Shown in pieces: positions 19,991 to 31,274 of a DNA stretch of 64,000 bases. Origin of the DNA: JAVVHH01 sp963835135 (GTDB lineage: Bacteria; Pseudomonadota; Alphaproteobacteria; Acetobacterales; Acetobacteraceae); assembly GCA_963835135.1 (NCBI GenBank), contig CAWIEF010000005.1:558001-622000 (forward strand), written 5' to 3'. The notes beneath the pieces were generated by a model that was given only the letters and a program-made list of their open reading frames with translations, was not told the origin of the DNA and did not search any database. The position numbers and the translations under genes are program-made. Every line of letters starts with the position of its first letter. Positions within the stretch are counted from its first letter, which is position 1.

Positions 19991-22900
19991 CTAGCCCACC
20001 TGCTTTGCGGCCGAGAGTCTGGGGTATCCGCTCTTCATGCCTACAACTAAATTCATGCCAGAAAGTGTGAAGCCTGCCCCAGCCGCGGCCCCAATCGAGG
20101 CGTCATAAGTTTCGGTGACGGAAATCTGCAGCGACTCACACTTTTGATGAGCTAAAAACACCCGCCATTGCTCGATATTCCCGGGCCCTCCCCACGCAGA
20201 CCCTGAGCCCCACAATTGCTCGCCTCCCCAGGGAGCAGCGTAGTTCTTCGGAATAATCACACTGGTCTGCGTGGGCGAGGGATTATAGTCATAGGCAACG
20301 CTCACATTAAGCTTATGCGGGCTGTAATAAACACCTAATAAATATAGCTGATAGGCGCGCATGAAGCCCTGAAGGCCAGCCGTGTTGATCCAGGAAGTCG
20401 TAAAGCTCATTAGGACCGGACGCGAGCCATCAAGATAAGTCCCAGGGCTTTCCTGATACACCTGCCCAAAGGAATTAATGTAGGTATGAAACCCTTGGAA
20501 AAGGGTACTGGAAATGGCGGGGACGCCAATAAAGGTCGCCCACTGGCTATAGTAGTAATCAAACATCAGGGTTTCGCCCGTGCTTAACGTAAAGCGAACC
20601 TGATTTGTGGCGGGCACGTTAACGGCACTCTGAACAACCGAGGCGTTAAACTGTTCAACGTCGGCTCCGATGTAACTCGTCGAGAGGTCTCGGCCAAGGA
20701 GCCAAATCCCCTTGTCGCTCTGAAACATTAATCCTCGCGGACTAAACACAATAGATAAAGGGTTAGCGCAGCCAACAGTAGAGGTAATAAAGACGGGTTC
20801 GGAGAAGTCATCATTGCTGCCCGTATTATCAGGACCAGTGCCAGTGATGTAGTAGATCGCGTCTTTTTTAAAGATAATGAGCTTATCGTCCATCGCTGAA
20901 AGTGCCGTAATGGGGCCAGTAGCCCCTTGCGCGCTCGTTGTTGGCGCGATGTACTTAGTAAAGAGGTCACTCATCTCAACTGGGACAGCCTCAATCACTT
21001 GCTTTGAAAACCACAGCAAGTTCTTGTCTTCGGAATCAACTAGGAAAAGGCGGGACTTAAAGAGTGTAGTGATGGCAGTCGCTGGCGCGCCGATATTTTC
21101 AATGACGCCACCCGTTGTGTAGATGAGCGAATTCCCCAGGATCTGCGCATCAGACAGTGTGTCAACGTAGGACACGCTATCAATCAAGGGATTATTAAGG
21201 AGCGGGCTCGCGATGCTCGTCACTTGATAATAGTTTTCCTGAGCCGTGCTCCAGCGATAGATCGCAATCTTAACCGGATTAGCTGTCTTATACGTCAAGC
21301 GCAGAGTCGGAACATTGATCTGGTTAAATGAGGTTGAGCCAGTTGTCGTGACACTTACTGGGATCGAGGGCGCTGAACGGTGGATATTGCCCTGATTATC
21401 GGTCCACTCATAAACGGCCTGATAGAAATACTGCTGAGCCGTCAACCCAATCGCATTCCGACTGTGACCTCAACGTTATCGGGCCACACATGAAATCCGT
21501 GCTCGACCGCTACGTAGCCGTCATACATCCACAGAAATAGGGGGGAGCAGATCATTTCCGATTTCAGAAGTACTCAAATTACTGGTGCCAAGCGTAAAGG
21601 TAACAAGATTAATGCCGGTCTGAGCGTATACGCCAGCCGCATTAGCCACTCCCTGAGACCGATAGATCGCTAAAGTAGGTCCTTGTAGAGATAGGGTATC
21701 TGAGCGACGTTCCCGTTAACGGTCACACCAGGCAGGCCAAGCGTATAGTAGGCTTAGGCCCGTTACTGTAGGCGAGCTTTGAGATCACTTGCCCGAGGCT
21801 ATTAATAAGAAAGTATGTGGGCTGAAACACGGAATAATAAATGCTCAGCATGTAAATGCTGCCATTCGATATAAAGGATTTGGATGCCAGGCCTACTGAT
21901 CTAATGATCGTAGCGGTCGCGCCGACAGTCCCCGTATTTGTTACTGTAACTTTATTAATAAAATGGGTCTTAAGGGACGAATCATACGTATAGGCGTGAT
22001 CAACTTCATAAAAGACGCTCAACAAATTATCCTGAGCACTCGCCGTAATGTTATCGACCACGGTTGCGCTAATAATCTGAACCGGCGCAAATATCGTATT
22101 CGTGTTCTGATCTACTGCAAGCACATAGCCATTTGAACTGCCGCTCGCATAAAAGGAGGCATAAAAAGTCGGCGTGCTTTGCGTTGTATCCGCCGTGACG
22201 CTCATCAGCGTAGCGGAAAAACCTGTAAACACCTTTGTAAGATGTAAAAGCAGGGTTGAATCCAGACGACGCAACCTGATTGCCCCACCGCCATCATTCC
22301 CGTTCCATGCGAACATTAATGAGTTGTTCGCGACAAACCCATCCCAAGCAACGGTCGAACTTGGGGTGTATTGAATAGTGATATTTACGGGAGCCGTGAC
22401 CGAATCCGGGATGTTGACGTTAATCGCGATATATTGCAGATGATAAACACCCGTAATTAAATTTGTGAAAGCGATAATGAAATAGCGGCCAAGCAGGAAA
22501 ACTCGAGGCGAACCAGCAATAAACCCCGAGCCTTGCGGGATCAGGGTAGGCGCAACAACGTTTTGCCCGGTCTCTGAGTCAGAAATTACGTAGTAAAAAA
22601 AGGTCCCCGTGGGCTTTAAATCGCTATAAGCGGTGCAAACAAGACCGTTTGAGGCCACCACTGAATCAGCCTGGATCTGGTCCGTATTAGATCTAATGAG
22701 GGACAGCGTGTCGAGCTCCACTGGCTGCAGCTTCCCCTTATTGCTCCCACGCTTTTATAGTTTTGGCTATAGGAATAGATGCTTTGCCCAATTGCCGTAA
22801 GGCCGCCCTTAAAGGTTGTCGCGTAGGTTGAGCTACTGTCCGGGAGTGCCGTCAATGCCGGATATCCGTTACGTTTTAAGAGCATACCGCCCTTATCAAA

Positions 22901-23012
22901 GACCATATTTTGCAGAGCGCTAAATTTACTCACAGGAGTTTGAAACGGATCGCTCTTCGTCTCTAACCCTTGAGCAAAATTAATATTAACGGTCTGCTTT
23001 TTGTAGCGACAT
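19991..23012 (-). CDS. Large tail protein (stabilisation / tail-tube-like; frameshifted)
   Basis: Joined frames give about 1000 residues. The N-terminus reads KKQTVNINFAQGLETKSDPF after a frameshift in the AAAAA run at ~23000, and continues ...LQNMVFDKGGMLLKRNGYPA. The middle and C-terminal parts are beta-rich with repeated propeller-like elements, for example VIWFxxxG-type strands (LLWFSKQVIEAVP; LIIFKKDAIYYITGTGPD; GLMFQSDKGIWLLGRD). The last 484 residues (19991-21445) are one intact frame. Breaks are near 22.73 and 21.45-21.72 kb. This layout matches the large beta-propeller proteins of podovirus-like tails, loosely comparable to T7 gp12 or P22 gp10. That comparison is inference. Confidence 0.65.
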
Positions 23013-23019
23013 TCCTAAC

Positions 23020-24140
23020 TCACGCGCCGTAAAATAGTAGATCGTCCCAGCCTAGGTTACCTGGGCCGCCAGAAAATGTGACGCGCAACGTGTAGGTGTA
23101 GGTCCCGGCTCCAATAATATCCATGACACTGATTGAAGAAAGCGGAGCGAAAGTCCCACCTGGGATGTTGGTTTTTAAAATTTGCGTGGCGCTTCTATAA
23201 ATAAGGACAGCCCCCCAAAATTTGAAGCTGCGGCAAAATACCCTATACCAGCAGACAGAGCCGGGTAGACCTTCAACCTTTACGGGGCTGCCCATCGTGG
23301 TAATTGATAAGGTAGCAATAACAACGAGACTCCCTGAGGTGGTCGTGCCACCACCTGCACTCGTATATCCAATGTCCCCGACAGCAGCAGCGCCACTAAT
23401 AGATCTTATGCTATGCTTTTGCTGCGTTACCGAAAAGTCAGCAAGTTGTGCGCTATGCGCCAAGAGCTTTTACCTGCAATACGTTGCTGGCAATCTAGAG
23501 TCGCATTATCAACATCAAGGACTGAGCCGATATTTCCCGCCGCATCGATTGTCATGATCTTCGTGGCGGCAGGAAGGCTAGGAAGGGTAATGCTGTAATC
23601 AGCGCCCATCGCATTGGGCGGGTTCAGCGTCAGCCCATTCGAGTGCGCGACCAAATTACGTAAAACAAATGAGGCGCCATCAATGTTGGCTGGTGTATTG
23701 GCAGCTGACTGAAACACAAAAGCGCTATCAGCGCTCACATAGGCAGCCGATGCTGGAGGTGTGAGGTTAGAAATAGAGCCAGGGGTCCCTGCAACCGAAC
23801 CACTTTGAGTTATGCGAACGTTATTTCCGACGCCATCGTTATAATAAAGGTCAGCTCCAACAACATAAACACAGCGGATATCTGTGGGGTCCGTAAAAAC
23901 AGCCGATTGACTCACATACCGTGAGCTCCTTAGGAGCGTGGCATTATTGCCGTTAAACGGCAGATCAGTCGAAATATTAAGCCCATTAGGGGTAACCGGA
24001 ACCCCATAGCCAGCCGAATGGTCATGCGCATCGATTAGCGTTAAACAGCTATTCACATCAGTTGCGAATTGAGGCCCAGGATCTTGCCCAACAATCGGAA
24101 CCGGCAAATTCATATTTAAAGACGACGTTGTATCAGTCAC
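23020..24140 (-). CDS. Phage structural protein, tail-fibre-like (frameshifted)
   Basis: About 373 residues after joining frames at about 23470-23490. The N-terminus includes NMNLPVPIVGQDPGPQFATD, LIDAHDHSAGYGVPVTPNGL and DIRCVYVVGADLYYNDGVGN, a layout found in short fibre or neck proteins of uncultured podovirus-like phages (recalled, not searched). The C-terminal part (SVMDIIGAGTYTYTLRVTFS) is beta-rich. It lies between a 97-residue protein and the large tail protein. Stop at 23020 is 8 bases before the next start. Confidence 0.6.
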
Positions 24141-24148
24141 ATATCACC

Positions 24149-24442
24149 TCAATAGACCCAGATTTTTACATTGGCCGACGCACTTGAAGTAAGCGTCAGA
24201 GTTAAAAGATTAAATGGCTGGCTCCGATAAATAACTGAAGCCGAGTAGATATCCATAATCTGCCAGCCCTGGGGCTTACGCCCGAGCTTATGATTAATTG
24301 TCAGCGTCCCAGCAGGGAGCACCGCATCGACAAAAACCCCTTGAACCTGCGGCAGCGACAGTGTGGGCTCGATCTTTGAAGCCCACTGCGTCTGGAGTAA
24401 CGTCAACGGCTGTGAGTCTGATTGAAAGATGGGTAGGCGCAT
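24149..24442 (-). CDS. Small head-tail region protein, 97 residues
   Basis: An intact frame starting MRLPIFQSDSQPLTLLQTQW, with LPAGTLTINHKLGRKPQGWQ in the middle and a strand-rich end (LLTLTLTSSASANVKIWVY). The conserved NHxLGRxPxGW core recurs in small virion proteins of podovirus-like phages. It overlaps the end of the upstream adaptor gene by about 40 bases and lies 8 bases before the next gene. Exact virion role unknown. Confidence 0.65.
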   Translation of the reverse strand: MRLPIFQSDSQPLTLLQTQWASKIEPTLSLPQVQGVFVDAVLPAGTLTINHKLGRKPQGWQIMDIYSASVIYRSQPFNLLTLTLTSSASANVKIWVY

Positions 24443-25452
24443 CCGAAGCCGCCCCAGCTACCATTGCCATCCCCGCCCATATATCGCCACCCCAGCCCCC
24501 GCAGTTACGCGTATTACTGACAGTGTCGGGTTGCCCTGCGTCCCGGCTCGTAGCGCTCTCTTCAATCCGGGCCTTCAAAAACATGACCCCTTGATCAAGT
24601 TTAGTCTATCGGACTCTTCCTTATCGAGAGCGTACTTCGCGGCCCTAGCGATCACGTACTGATCCCAACCCGAGATCCCATCCATCACGTCCGTGTCTTT
24701 AAGTAGGGTCGTGAGCCTGGGGTAATACCACAGGCCAACAAACTGCCCTGCGCTAGGCGATCGGATAAACATGATCTTAGAGCCAATCACCCGATAGCGG
24801 AGATTAAACACTCCCAAAAAAGTCGAAGTGTTCTGTGGATAGACGTATTGGTTACGCTGGATGAAAGTGAATTTCTTAATCGTAACCCACGATTCGTAGA
24901 GCTATCCAGCCCCAGGTCAACACCGTAAAGCTTATAAAAAGCAGGCGCCCCGCTATAATTTTGCCCGTTAGGCAAATCATACTGCTGGCTCGTGCCATCC
25001 GTTTGAAACTGAAGCCTTGGGGCGACATAGTAATCCTCATAAACTGTCGTCAGCAAATCATAGAGCTCGTAGTAGGCCTGATTAATATTAAAGTTCCACT
25101 CAGGCATGGTGACGAACTGGGAATTAACCCGGTCGGCTCGCTCTTGAGCACGCTGACGTAACTCGCCCAAGGAAAGTGGCCCGTAAGGGTCGGCACTACG
25201 CTCTGCGGAGCCGAATAGGGGCTCTGCCGTTCCCGTTAACTGAGGCCACCTGATAGTAGTACTGAACACCGACAAGAACCGTTGTGTCTAAGAACTGAGT
25301 AACAGTTGGCGTGCCCACGACTGTGTAGGTCACGCCATCAATGGATCTTTGAACTGAATAGCCAGTGGCCCCACGGTGACCGCCCAGCTCACGAGAGCTT
25401 GGGCGTTACCTTGCTGCACAGCTACCGAAATAGGTGTTGCTGGGATCGCCAT
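24403..25452 (-). CDS. Head-tail adaptor-like protein with N-terminal FN3-like domain (frameshifted)
   Basis: ATG at 25450-25452 opens AIPATPISVAVQQGNAQALV and, after an indel near 25370, continues GYSVQRSIDGVTYTVVG and VGVQYYYQVASVNG, a fibronectin type III-like beta-sandwich of ~75 residues. The rest is a helical adaptor-like protein: LGELRQRAQERADRVNSQFV, NFNINQAYYELYDLLTTVYE and ...WDQYVIARAAKYALDKEES, then RDAGQPDTVSNTR and a Gly/Trp-rich end. Further breaks are near 25.23, 24.88 and 24.61 kb. The C-terminus after the Gly/Trp-rich stretch is uncertain. Its place after the capsid genes suggests a head-completion protein. Confidence 0.6.
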
Positions 25453-25457
25453 CTACG

Positions 25458-26135
25458 TTACTCGCCCTGCACTTGCACTGAGCTGTTGCTCATGTAAAAG
25501 GCCAAGCTAATCACAGAACCGTCAGCAGGGCTGTCACAGCACCAGCCAGAGAAGCACTGCAACACCATGTAGCTCGTAGCATTCTGGCTACCTTGAGGAC
25601 CGAAGGCCGAGGCGTAGGTCGCAATCGTCGCGTTGGAGTCACCCAACACTTCAATATGATCAATGCCAGATCCAGCCGTAGCACTCGGAGCGGCAGTGGC
25701 CGCGCCACCAATCGTTGCCGAAGCCGTCGCCACAAAACCAACACCCAGGGCAGGCGTAATCCCATTAGGAAGGCCAACAGCTTGCCATTGAGCCAGGGTC
25801 GCAGTCCCAAGAGCCGTAATCACGTAGGCCGTGTGATTCACAACAGCCGTCACGGGCGTCCCGAGCGCGCTCACTTGGCCGCTAAAGCCACCCATGTAGC
25901 GGTTGTAGTTGTCCTGAAAGGCAACCAAGATCACGCCGTTTGCGGGGTTAGGGTTCAGAGCCGAGGGCGTTGCACTCGTGTGCATATAGGCCGCGCGAAT
26001 GCCGGGGCCTTTGAGCGAACGCAGGCCAAGCCCGTTACCGTTCGCCGCATCCACCACAAAGTTGCAGTCCAACAGGACCGGCATTGTGTGCGGTGCGTAG
26101 AAATGTCCAAAATTCTGCCATGTACGATTTGCCAT
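25458..26135 (-). CDS. Capsid-adjacent structural protein, 225 residues
   Basis: An intact beta-rich protein (FGHFYAPHTMPVLLDCNFVV near the start; LGTPVTAVVNHTAYVITALG; VLQCFSGWCCDSPADGSVIS near the end). The length and place, one gene after the major capsid protein, fit a head-decoration or minor capsid protein. The ribosome site AGAGGT lies upstream of ATG 26133-26135. It is separated from the capsid gene by an endonuclease gene. Confidence 0.6.
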   Translation of the reverse strand: MANRTWQNFGHFYAPHTMPVLLDCNFVVDAANGNGLGLRSLKGPGIRAAYMHTSATPSALNPNPANGVILVAFQDNYNRYMGGFSGQVSALGTPVTAVVNHTAYVITALGTATLAQWQAVGLPNGITPALGVGFVATASATIGGAATAAPSATAGSGIDHIEVLGDSNATIATYASAFGPQGSQNATSYMVLQCFSGWCCDSPADGSVISLAFYMSNSSVQVQGE

Positions 26136-26182
26136 TGAAATACCTCTATAGAACCCACTCTCAACTCACCGCATGGCTGGGG

Positions 26183-26713
26183 CTAGGCCATGACGGGCCA
26201 CCTTGAGGTATTCAAGGCTTCATTGGTGGCGTGTCTCGAGAGGTATGGGATTTCGGATTTATCTTTGGCGAGGTAGGCAATAGCTCGGGTTAAAAGCTCT
26301 GGTTTGTCGCAGGCATATCCGAGCAGTAAATTGCAGCCACCGCATAACAGTCCTCGAATTTTCCCAGTGTCATGGCAATGATCTAAATAAAGGCGTCCTT
26401 TTTGAGCATTTGGGTTGTGCTGTTTTTCACAAATCCAGCATTTATTATTCTGCTCACTTAAAAGAGAGTCGTACTTTTCTGAGGTGCAACCATAGAGGCG
26501 TTTGATCTCGTGCTTGTACCGCTTTTCCGGGTTTTTGTTTCCCCATTCACGAGCCTTTTGATTGTAATGCTCTCTATTCTCACTTCTCCATTTATACGTA
26601 GAGCTTGTTTTGCACTCCTTGCATATAGGGTATTTCCCATCTCCTTTTTTATGCTTGTCGTTGAAAAAATTATCTAACGGCTGGGACTTCAGGCATCTAG
26701 TACAGATTTTCAT
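26183..26713 (-). CDS. Endonuclease VII-like HNH endonuclease (probable free-standing homing type)
   Basis: A 176-residue protein with two zinc-binding pairs at the N-terminus (C4xxC7, C31xxC34), a charged linker, and a recombination endonuclease VII domain: CWIC (C92, C95), LYLDHCHDTGKIRG with D111-H112, and LCGGCN (C124, C127). The fold binds zinc through four cysteines and cuts DNA with the His-Me motif. Endonuclease VII of T4 resolves junctions, but lone copies placed between capsid genes usually act as homing endonucleases. It sits directly after the terminator of the major capsid gene. It is intact and has its own upstream A+T-rich DNA. Confidence 0.85.
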   Translation of the reverse strand: MKICTRCLKSQPLDNFFNDKHKKGDGKYPICKECKTSSTYKWRSENREHYNQKAREWGNKNPEKRYKHEIKRLYGCTSEKYDSLLSEQNNKCWICEKQHNPNAQKGRLYLDHCHDTGKIRGLLCGGCNLLLGYACDKPELLTRAIAYLAKDKSEIPYLSRHATNEALNTSRWPVMA

Positions 26714-26751
26714 ATATTATATTTATACATAGTATCCCTGTTTCAGGCAAT

Positions 26752-26783
26752 AAAAAAGGCTATGTGACAACGCCACATAGCCT
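26752..26783 (-). terminator. Rho-independent terminator after the major capsid gene
   Basis: AGGCTATGTG (26757-26766) and CACATAGCCT (26774-26783) form a perfect 10-base stem with a 7-base loop. On the minus strand the stem is followed by a run of Ts (A-run at 26752-26757 on the given strand). It lies 16 bases past the capsid stop codon. Confidence 0.85.
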
Positions 26784-26798
26784 AATTATTTCAACTAC

Positions 26799-28082
26799 TT
26801 ACTGGGAAAGCGCGACAACGCAATTCCAGCCAGGTGCCACGCACGTGAGGTTTCCATAGTAGCCCCAACGAATTTCCAGAGCATCCGCATTACCCACACG
26901 CAGCGCTTCCAGACCTTCCATACCGTAGGTAAGGATATGAGGACTTTGCCGAGGGAACGGAATTTCCAGGTATCCATCTGCAACAAGTATGCAGTCAAAG
27001 GAGGGCAGTTGCGGTCAGGGATAACCGTGATTTGGCCATAAGGCGCATTCACAGTGATACCCTTAAACGCAATTTGCGCTTCGTCATGCATCACGTCGAC
27101 GTATTGCACTTTCGCACCCAGAGCTTTTACAAGCGCGGAGTAGCTAGCAAACGAGACGAACGCCATTTCGGGTTGACCACCTTCACGAGCAACCAAGGAG
27201 GCGGCATCGATCAGGGCTTCTTCAATCGACTCCGCCGAGCCATCGAAGCGCACGCCAGCCAGACGGGTCACATCTGTCGAGCGATCAACGCCCCAGAAGT
27301 TGCTGCCAGCTGTCGGTGCCGTTTGGGGCAGCCAAGCAGCCAAACCAGAAACCTTCAGGAAGCCGGTTTGCTGAGCCACAGTCCCGTAGCTCACGTCGCC
27401 TTGGACGCCGAGGTTCGGGAACGTGGTGCTCCAGTTGGTGGGAGTTGCAGCCGTTCCGCCTTGGGTAGCGGCCACAGTGACCGTGCCAAGCGAACGGTTA
27501 ACACCCACAACGTAGCCAACAGCGGCGCCCGTGCTTTGCGTGTAGACGTTACCAGCAATGCTGAAGCTGCTCGAGCGACATGCCGACTTCGAACTGCACC
27601 ACAGAACAGGCCAGCGCACGAGCGTGATGACGCCAGCAGTGATCGTGCCGATTTGGCCACGCACACCGTTAGCAGCGCCGTAGATATCGGCACCCAAGTC
27701 GTTGCTGATGTTACGGATAGCCGTATCCATCACGAGCTTGGCTTCGTCGATAAACGCGCCGGCGTTATCTTTGGTCGCCTCAAGGAGTTCGTTTGTGATC
27801 GTAGCCAACTGGTAGTTGGAAACGCGATACACAGAAGAAACTTGCGAGTTGCGGAGCCGTTTGGTTATTCTGGGCGCTCGTAAACGTCGCAGAACGGCCT
27901 TGGGGGGTTCCGTAGATCAACGGCACAGGGGATATCTTACCCGCGAACCCACCGGGGGACTCATCCTTGGGGACAAGCGCCAAGAAGGGGTTCTTTTTAT
28001 AGCCGAGATCTTTCATGAAATCGTCGCCAACGTAGAGCCTTTAAGAGCCGCTACTTGGTTGGAGCGTATTTGCAGCAATCAT
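26799..28082 (-). CDS. Major capsid protein, podovirus-like (frameshifted)
   Basis: Joined frames give about 425 residues. ATG at 28080-28082 follows an AAGGA ribosome site. Conserved parts include FMKDLGYKKNPFLALVPKDE, PVPLIYGTPQGRSATFTSAQ, the helix ATKDNAGAFIDEAKLVMD, ISNDLGADIYGAANGVRGQI and the C-terminal RVGNADALEIRWGYYGNL followed by VAPGWNCVVALSQ. Breaks lie near 28040 and 27840. A compensated pair of indels at about 27.60 and 27.55 kb hides VVQFEVGMSLEQLQ, and another break is near 26.94 kb. The glycine/valine-rich insert (NVYTQSTGAAVGYVVGVNRS) is a probable surface domain. Family assignment rests on this pattern and on the place between scaffold and tail genes. Confidence 0.8.
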
Positions 28083-28094
28083 TTGAAATATTCC

Positions 28095-28957
28095 TTATTG
28101 CGGCAACTGGCCTTTAAAGGCGAGGATCGCCCGCTCGCGCCGGTCCTTAGCGGATTGCGGCTTTGAGCTAACGGCTGTTGCAGCATTACTAGTGTAGTTG
28201 TTTGAGAGAGTGGCTTCTGTGTAGGTAATGGCTTCCCTGGAACAACTGCTGGGGCTGGTGGTAAGAGCCTAGCCTGCACTTTCTTCAGTGCGGCCATCTT
28301 AAGGGCCTCTTCAACAAGATAATCTTCTACTTGTTTAGCTGCCTCCTCGGTCTTCATCACAAGGCCAGAAGCTTTAAAAGTTTCCTCAATCAGCGTAACT
28401 ACAGCCTCTTGAGAATTCGTTTCTTTAATGGTTTCGAAGCGCTCATCGGAATCAACGAGCATGGTTGCTTCATTGCGGATTTGATTAACCGCTTGCTGAT
28501 AGGCCTTTGTTTGCTGTTCAGCGGCAGCCTTTGTGGCCTGCTCTTGCTGGGCCTTGAGGGCCTTGAGTTCTGTTGAATGGCTGAGAGTTCAGGTCGACTT
28601 GCTTGGGCCAATGAGGACCATCTGAATGATCTGATCCTGGGTGTAGCCAGCCTCAGACAATCCAGCCAGCGGGTTTTCCTTAATGGCGTTCTTTGGAACG
28701 TAGTTAGTCTGGTATTCGGTTCCACGTGCCTTAAAGGCATCCTCACGCGCTTGGATAGCGGCCATTTGTGCCTTCACACCCTAGTTGCGCGCCGTAGATC
28801 TTGTTCACGCTTTGCGAGAGCTGCGAACTTTGGGGAAAGCTGCTCCTCTTGAGCGCCTAAGTGCTGGAACGGCCTCGGTAACTGGGGCCGTAGGGGCTGG
28901 AGCGGGAGTTACGGGGGCGGTTGGCGTAGGTGTGGCGTGCGGGACGACTGTCGTCAT
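28095..28957 (-). CDS. Scaffold-like protein (frameshifted)
   Basis: About 285 residues after joining three frames. It starts with a Pro/Thr/Ala-rich stretch (PTAPVTPAPAPTAPVTEAV), followed by long charged helices (KAQMAAIQAREDAFKARGTE, then KAYQQAVNQIRNEATMLVD and ETIKETNSQEAVVTLIEETF). It ends KDRRERAILAFKGQLPQ 12 bases before the capsid start. High helix content, acidic charge and position between portal and capsid match phage scaffold proteins. Breaks are near 28.83, 28.59 and 28.21 kb. Confidence 0.7.
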
Positions 28958-28996
28958 TCGAGAGTTACTCCTATTGTTGTGCCGGTATCTGCGGCA

Positions 28997-30882
28997 TTAA
29001 TTCAGATGTGGGTCTTGCTTCTGGAACAGCCTGGGGCTGTTGAGGTCCGGGAGGACCATGCCGGGCTGAGCCATGGCTGCGGCAGCAGGGGCTGCCTTAA
29101 GCGCTAAGGCCTGCACGTAGAAATCACGCAGCTTCTGAGCCTTGGACTCTTCGAGTTTAGCTGCCTGATAGAGGTTGTAGTACTGAACGCACTTTTCAAT
29201 CGCCATATCAGGATTCATGAAGGGATCCGGGGGCGTGTACTTGCCGTCCGTCACGATCTCATCAAGGATCATCAAGATGCGCTCTTCCCCAGCGTTGGCG
29301 TGCTTCTCGTCCTGCTCAAGATCAGGGAAGGCGAGTAAACGACGTCCCTCAGTGGGGCTAATGATGCCTGACTGCATCATTTCAGTTACTTTTTGAAGCC
29401 GACCGCTGGGTCTCGCGGCAAGCTTGAGGCGTCAAAGCACTGGATAACGAACGGATCCTCAAGGCGCTCTGCCTCCGGAAGATCAATTTCCCGTGCCCCG
29501 TCCTTATTCGGGTATACCGTTTGGTAGCTGCCCTCTCTTTCCGCGATGTCTTTAGCGCGGTCGATGATCTGGTAGGCGAGCTCAATAAACATGTTATCAA
29601 AACGGCGATTAAGAGCAGCGAACCGATCACTTTGAAGGTCATCATAGTTACGGATCGCCTCGCCTGAGTTAAGCCCAGCTGGCTTCTGAGCCGTAGCTGA
29701 CAGGGTTGAAATCCCTGATTGCTGATAGGCGTATTCAATCAAGCGCTGCAGATGCGCGTAGAAGTCAGGCCCAAGCCCCGTGTTGCCAGCCATAAAGATG
29801 GGAGGCGCCCCGCGGTCGGTGCCAATGGAGCCGATATCGTTATTAATGTGGGCTTTCGGAACCTTTGAGCTGTCTTCAATCCAAACCCTAGGAGTTGCCA
29901 TGAGGTTAATGGATTTGGTGGCCGTCATGAGCATCTTGTTGATATATCAACCTGAGTGCCCATGAGCTGTTCAGCTAAGCCCTGGCCCCAAAAGCCCATG
30001 ATGCGGGGACTGTAGTGGAGGAACACGAAGGGGAAGGTGTCCTTCTCTGTATTCCTCATCAAACAACACGCCCGAGCTACAGACGATCACGTGCCGCCCG
30101 TCGGTTGCGTCCTTACTCGACGGTAAGTGCCAAGGCTTCAGCAATCATGCTCTGATCAGCAATCGTCTTTGAGGCGTCAGCGTCCGGGAAGCCATTCTCG
30201 GCCTTTTCAATGTCGGACTTATGATTCGGGAACAGCTCCTTTAGGACTGACTTATCAACGAGCTTAAGCTGGAAGAGCTGCCGGGGTTTCCCGTCTCGGG
30301 CGTCATTAGGGTCAACGAGGACTCGGTCATCATGACCCGGTCAAGGCCCACGCGCTTATCGTGCAGCTCAAAGATCTTGAGGCAGCCGGTTCCAAGCGCA
30401 GCGGCGTCCCTAAGGATCAGAGCGCCCTCTTCATAGGCATGCGTCTGGTAGAGTTCACCGTTAATGAAGGTATTCATTTGCTTAGCGAGGTTGCGCTCTT
30501 TGTAGTCCCCATTGTCCGTTAAAAAGACCGGACGTGGGCGGCTCTGAGAGATCCTGGACACAAGCGTATCAATGCAGCTCTGCACCACGTTCATCGTGGG
30601 ACGATCAATCGGGAGCTGCTGGCCAACGTTTGCCTTATTGATGTTTGAGCCAATGAAGTTAAAGAGCGGCATGTTGCCATAGAGGCGAGAAAAGATTGAG
30701 GCCTGACGGTAGCGATACTGCTGGGACTCTTTTAAGAAGCCAACGGTATCAAGCGTCTGCTGCCAGAGTTCCTTCTGGGAATTCGCGTTCCACACTTGTA
30801 GGCCTGGGTGGGCGTCTTTTAGAGTGCGTGGTTGAAACCGTGATTGTGTCACGCCCGGCTTATGTGGAACTACCTTAGCCAT
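28997..30882 (-). CDS. Portal (head-to-tail connector) protein (frameshifted)
   Basis: About 625 residues after joining frames. The first 200 include GLQVWNANSQKELWQQTLDT, LPIDRPTMNVVQSCIDTLVS and ISQSRPRPVFLTDNGDYKER. The middle (29386-29934) has MLMTATKSINLMATPRVWIE, TGLGPDFYAHLQRLIEYAYQ and the portal-typical SGISTLSATAQKPAGLNSGE. The C-terminus is helical. Breaks occur near 30.26, 30.1, 29.95 and 29.39 kb. The length fits portal proteins of podovirus-like phages, and the gene lies between TerL and scaffold as expected. It forms the DNA channel at one capsid vertex. Confidence 0.78.
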
Positions 30883-30973
30883 TGATCACCTAGTCGGGGA
30901 TGCCGGCTGAACTCCACATAAGGATTTGTTCGAGCGTGGGGTAAATTCAGGCGAACTTTGTTCGCTCAACTCT

Positions 30974-31132
30974 TTAGCCTCTTTCTTCGAACGCTTTCAT
31001 GGGAAGGCTGAAAGAGTGAATTCGATTGAATCTGAGCTGTTTGATCGATTGAATGCCTTTTTTACGGCAAACAGTCGCAATTCGAGCGATTTCTTTAGCA
31101 TCCATGTAGTAGTCGGCATGTTTAATTGCCAC
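30974..31132 (-). CDS. 52-residue phage protein upstream of portal
   Basis: GTG at 31130-31132 opens AIKHADYYMDAKEIARIATV followed by CRKKGIQSIKQLRFNRIHSF and a short end, stopping at 30974. The composition (basic, helical) is natural and the opposite-strand frame is not. It is too short for standard ORF filters. Its place, about 90 bases before the portal start, suggests a late small gene. No family recognised. Confidence 0.5.
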   Translation of the reverse strand: MAIKHADYYMDAKEIARIATVCRKKGIQSIKQLRFNRIHSFSLPMKAFEERG

Positions 31133-31274
31133 TTATGGATCACGTGGGACTATTTGCCGGGATTCGTGAAGACAGTCCCAGATGGGATATACCCAGTCGA
31201 TGGGTGATACGTTTAAATGCAGGGAAGCTGAGTTACCCTTATCGAGAGTCGAGCTAAGGTCATAGCCATTGAAC

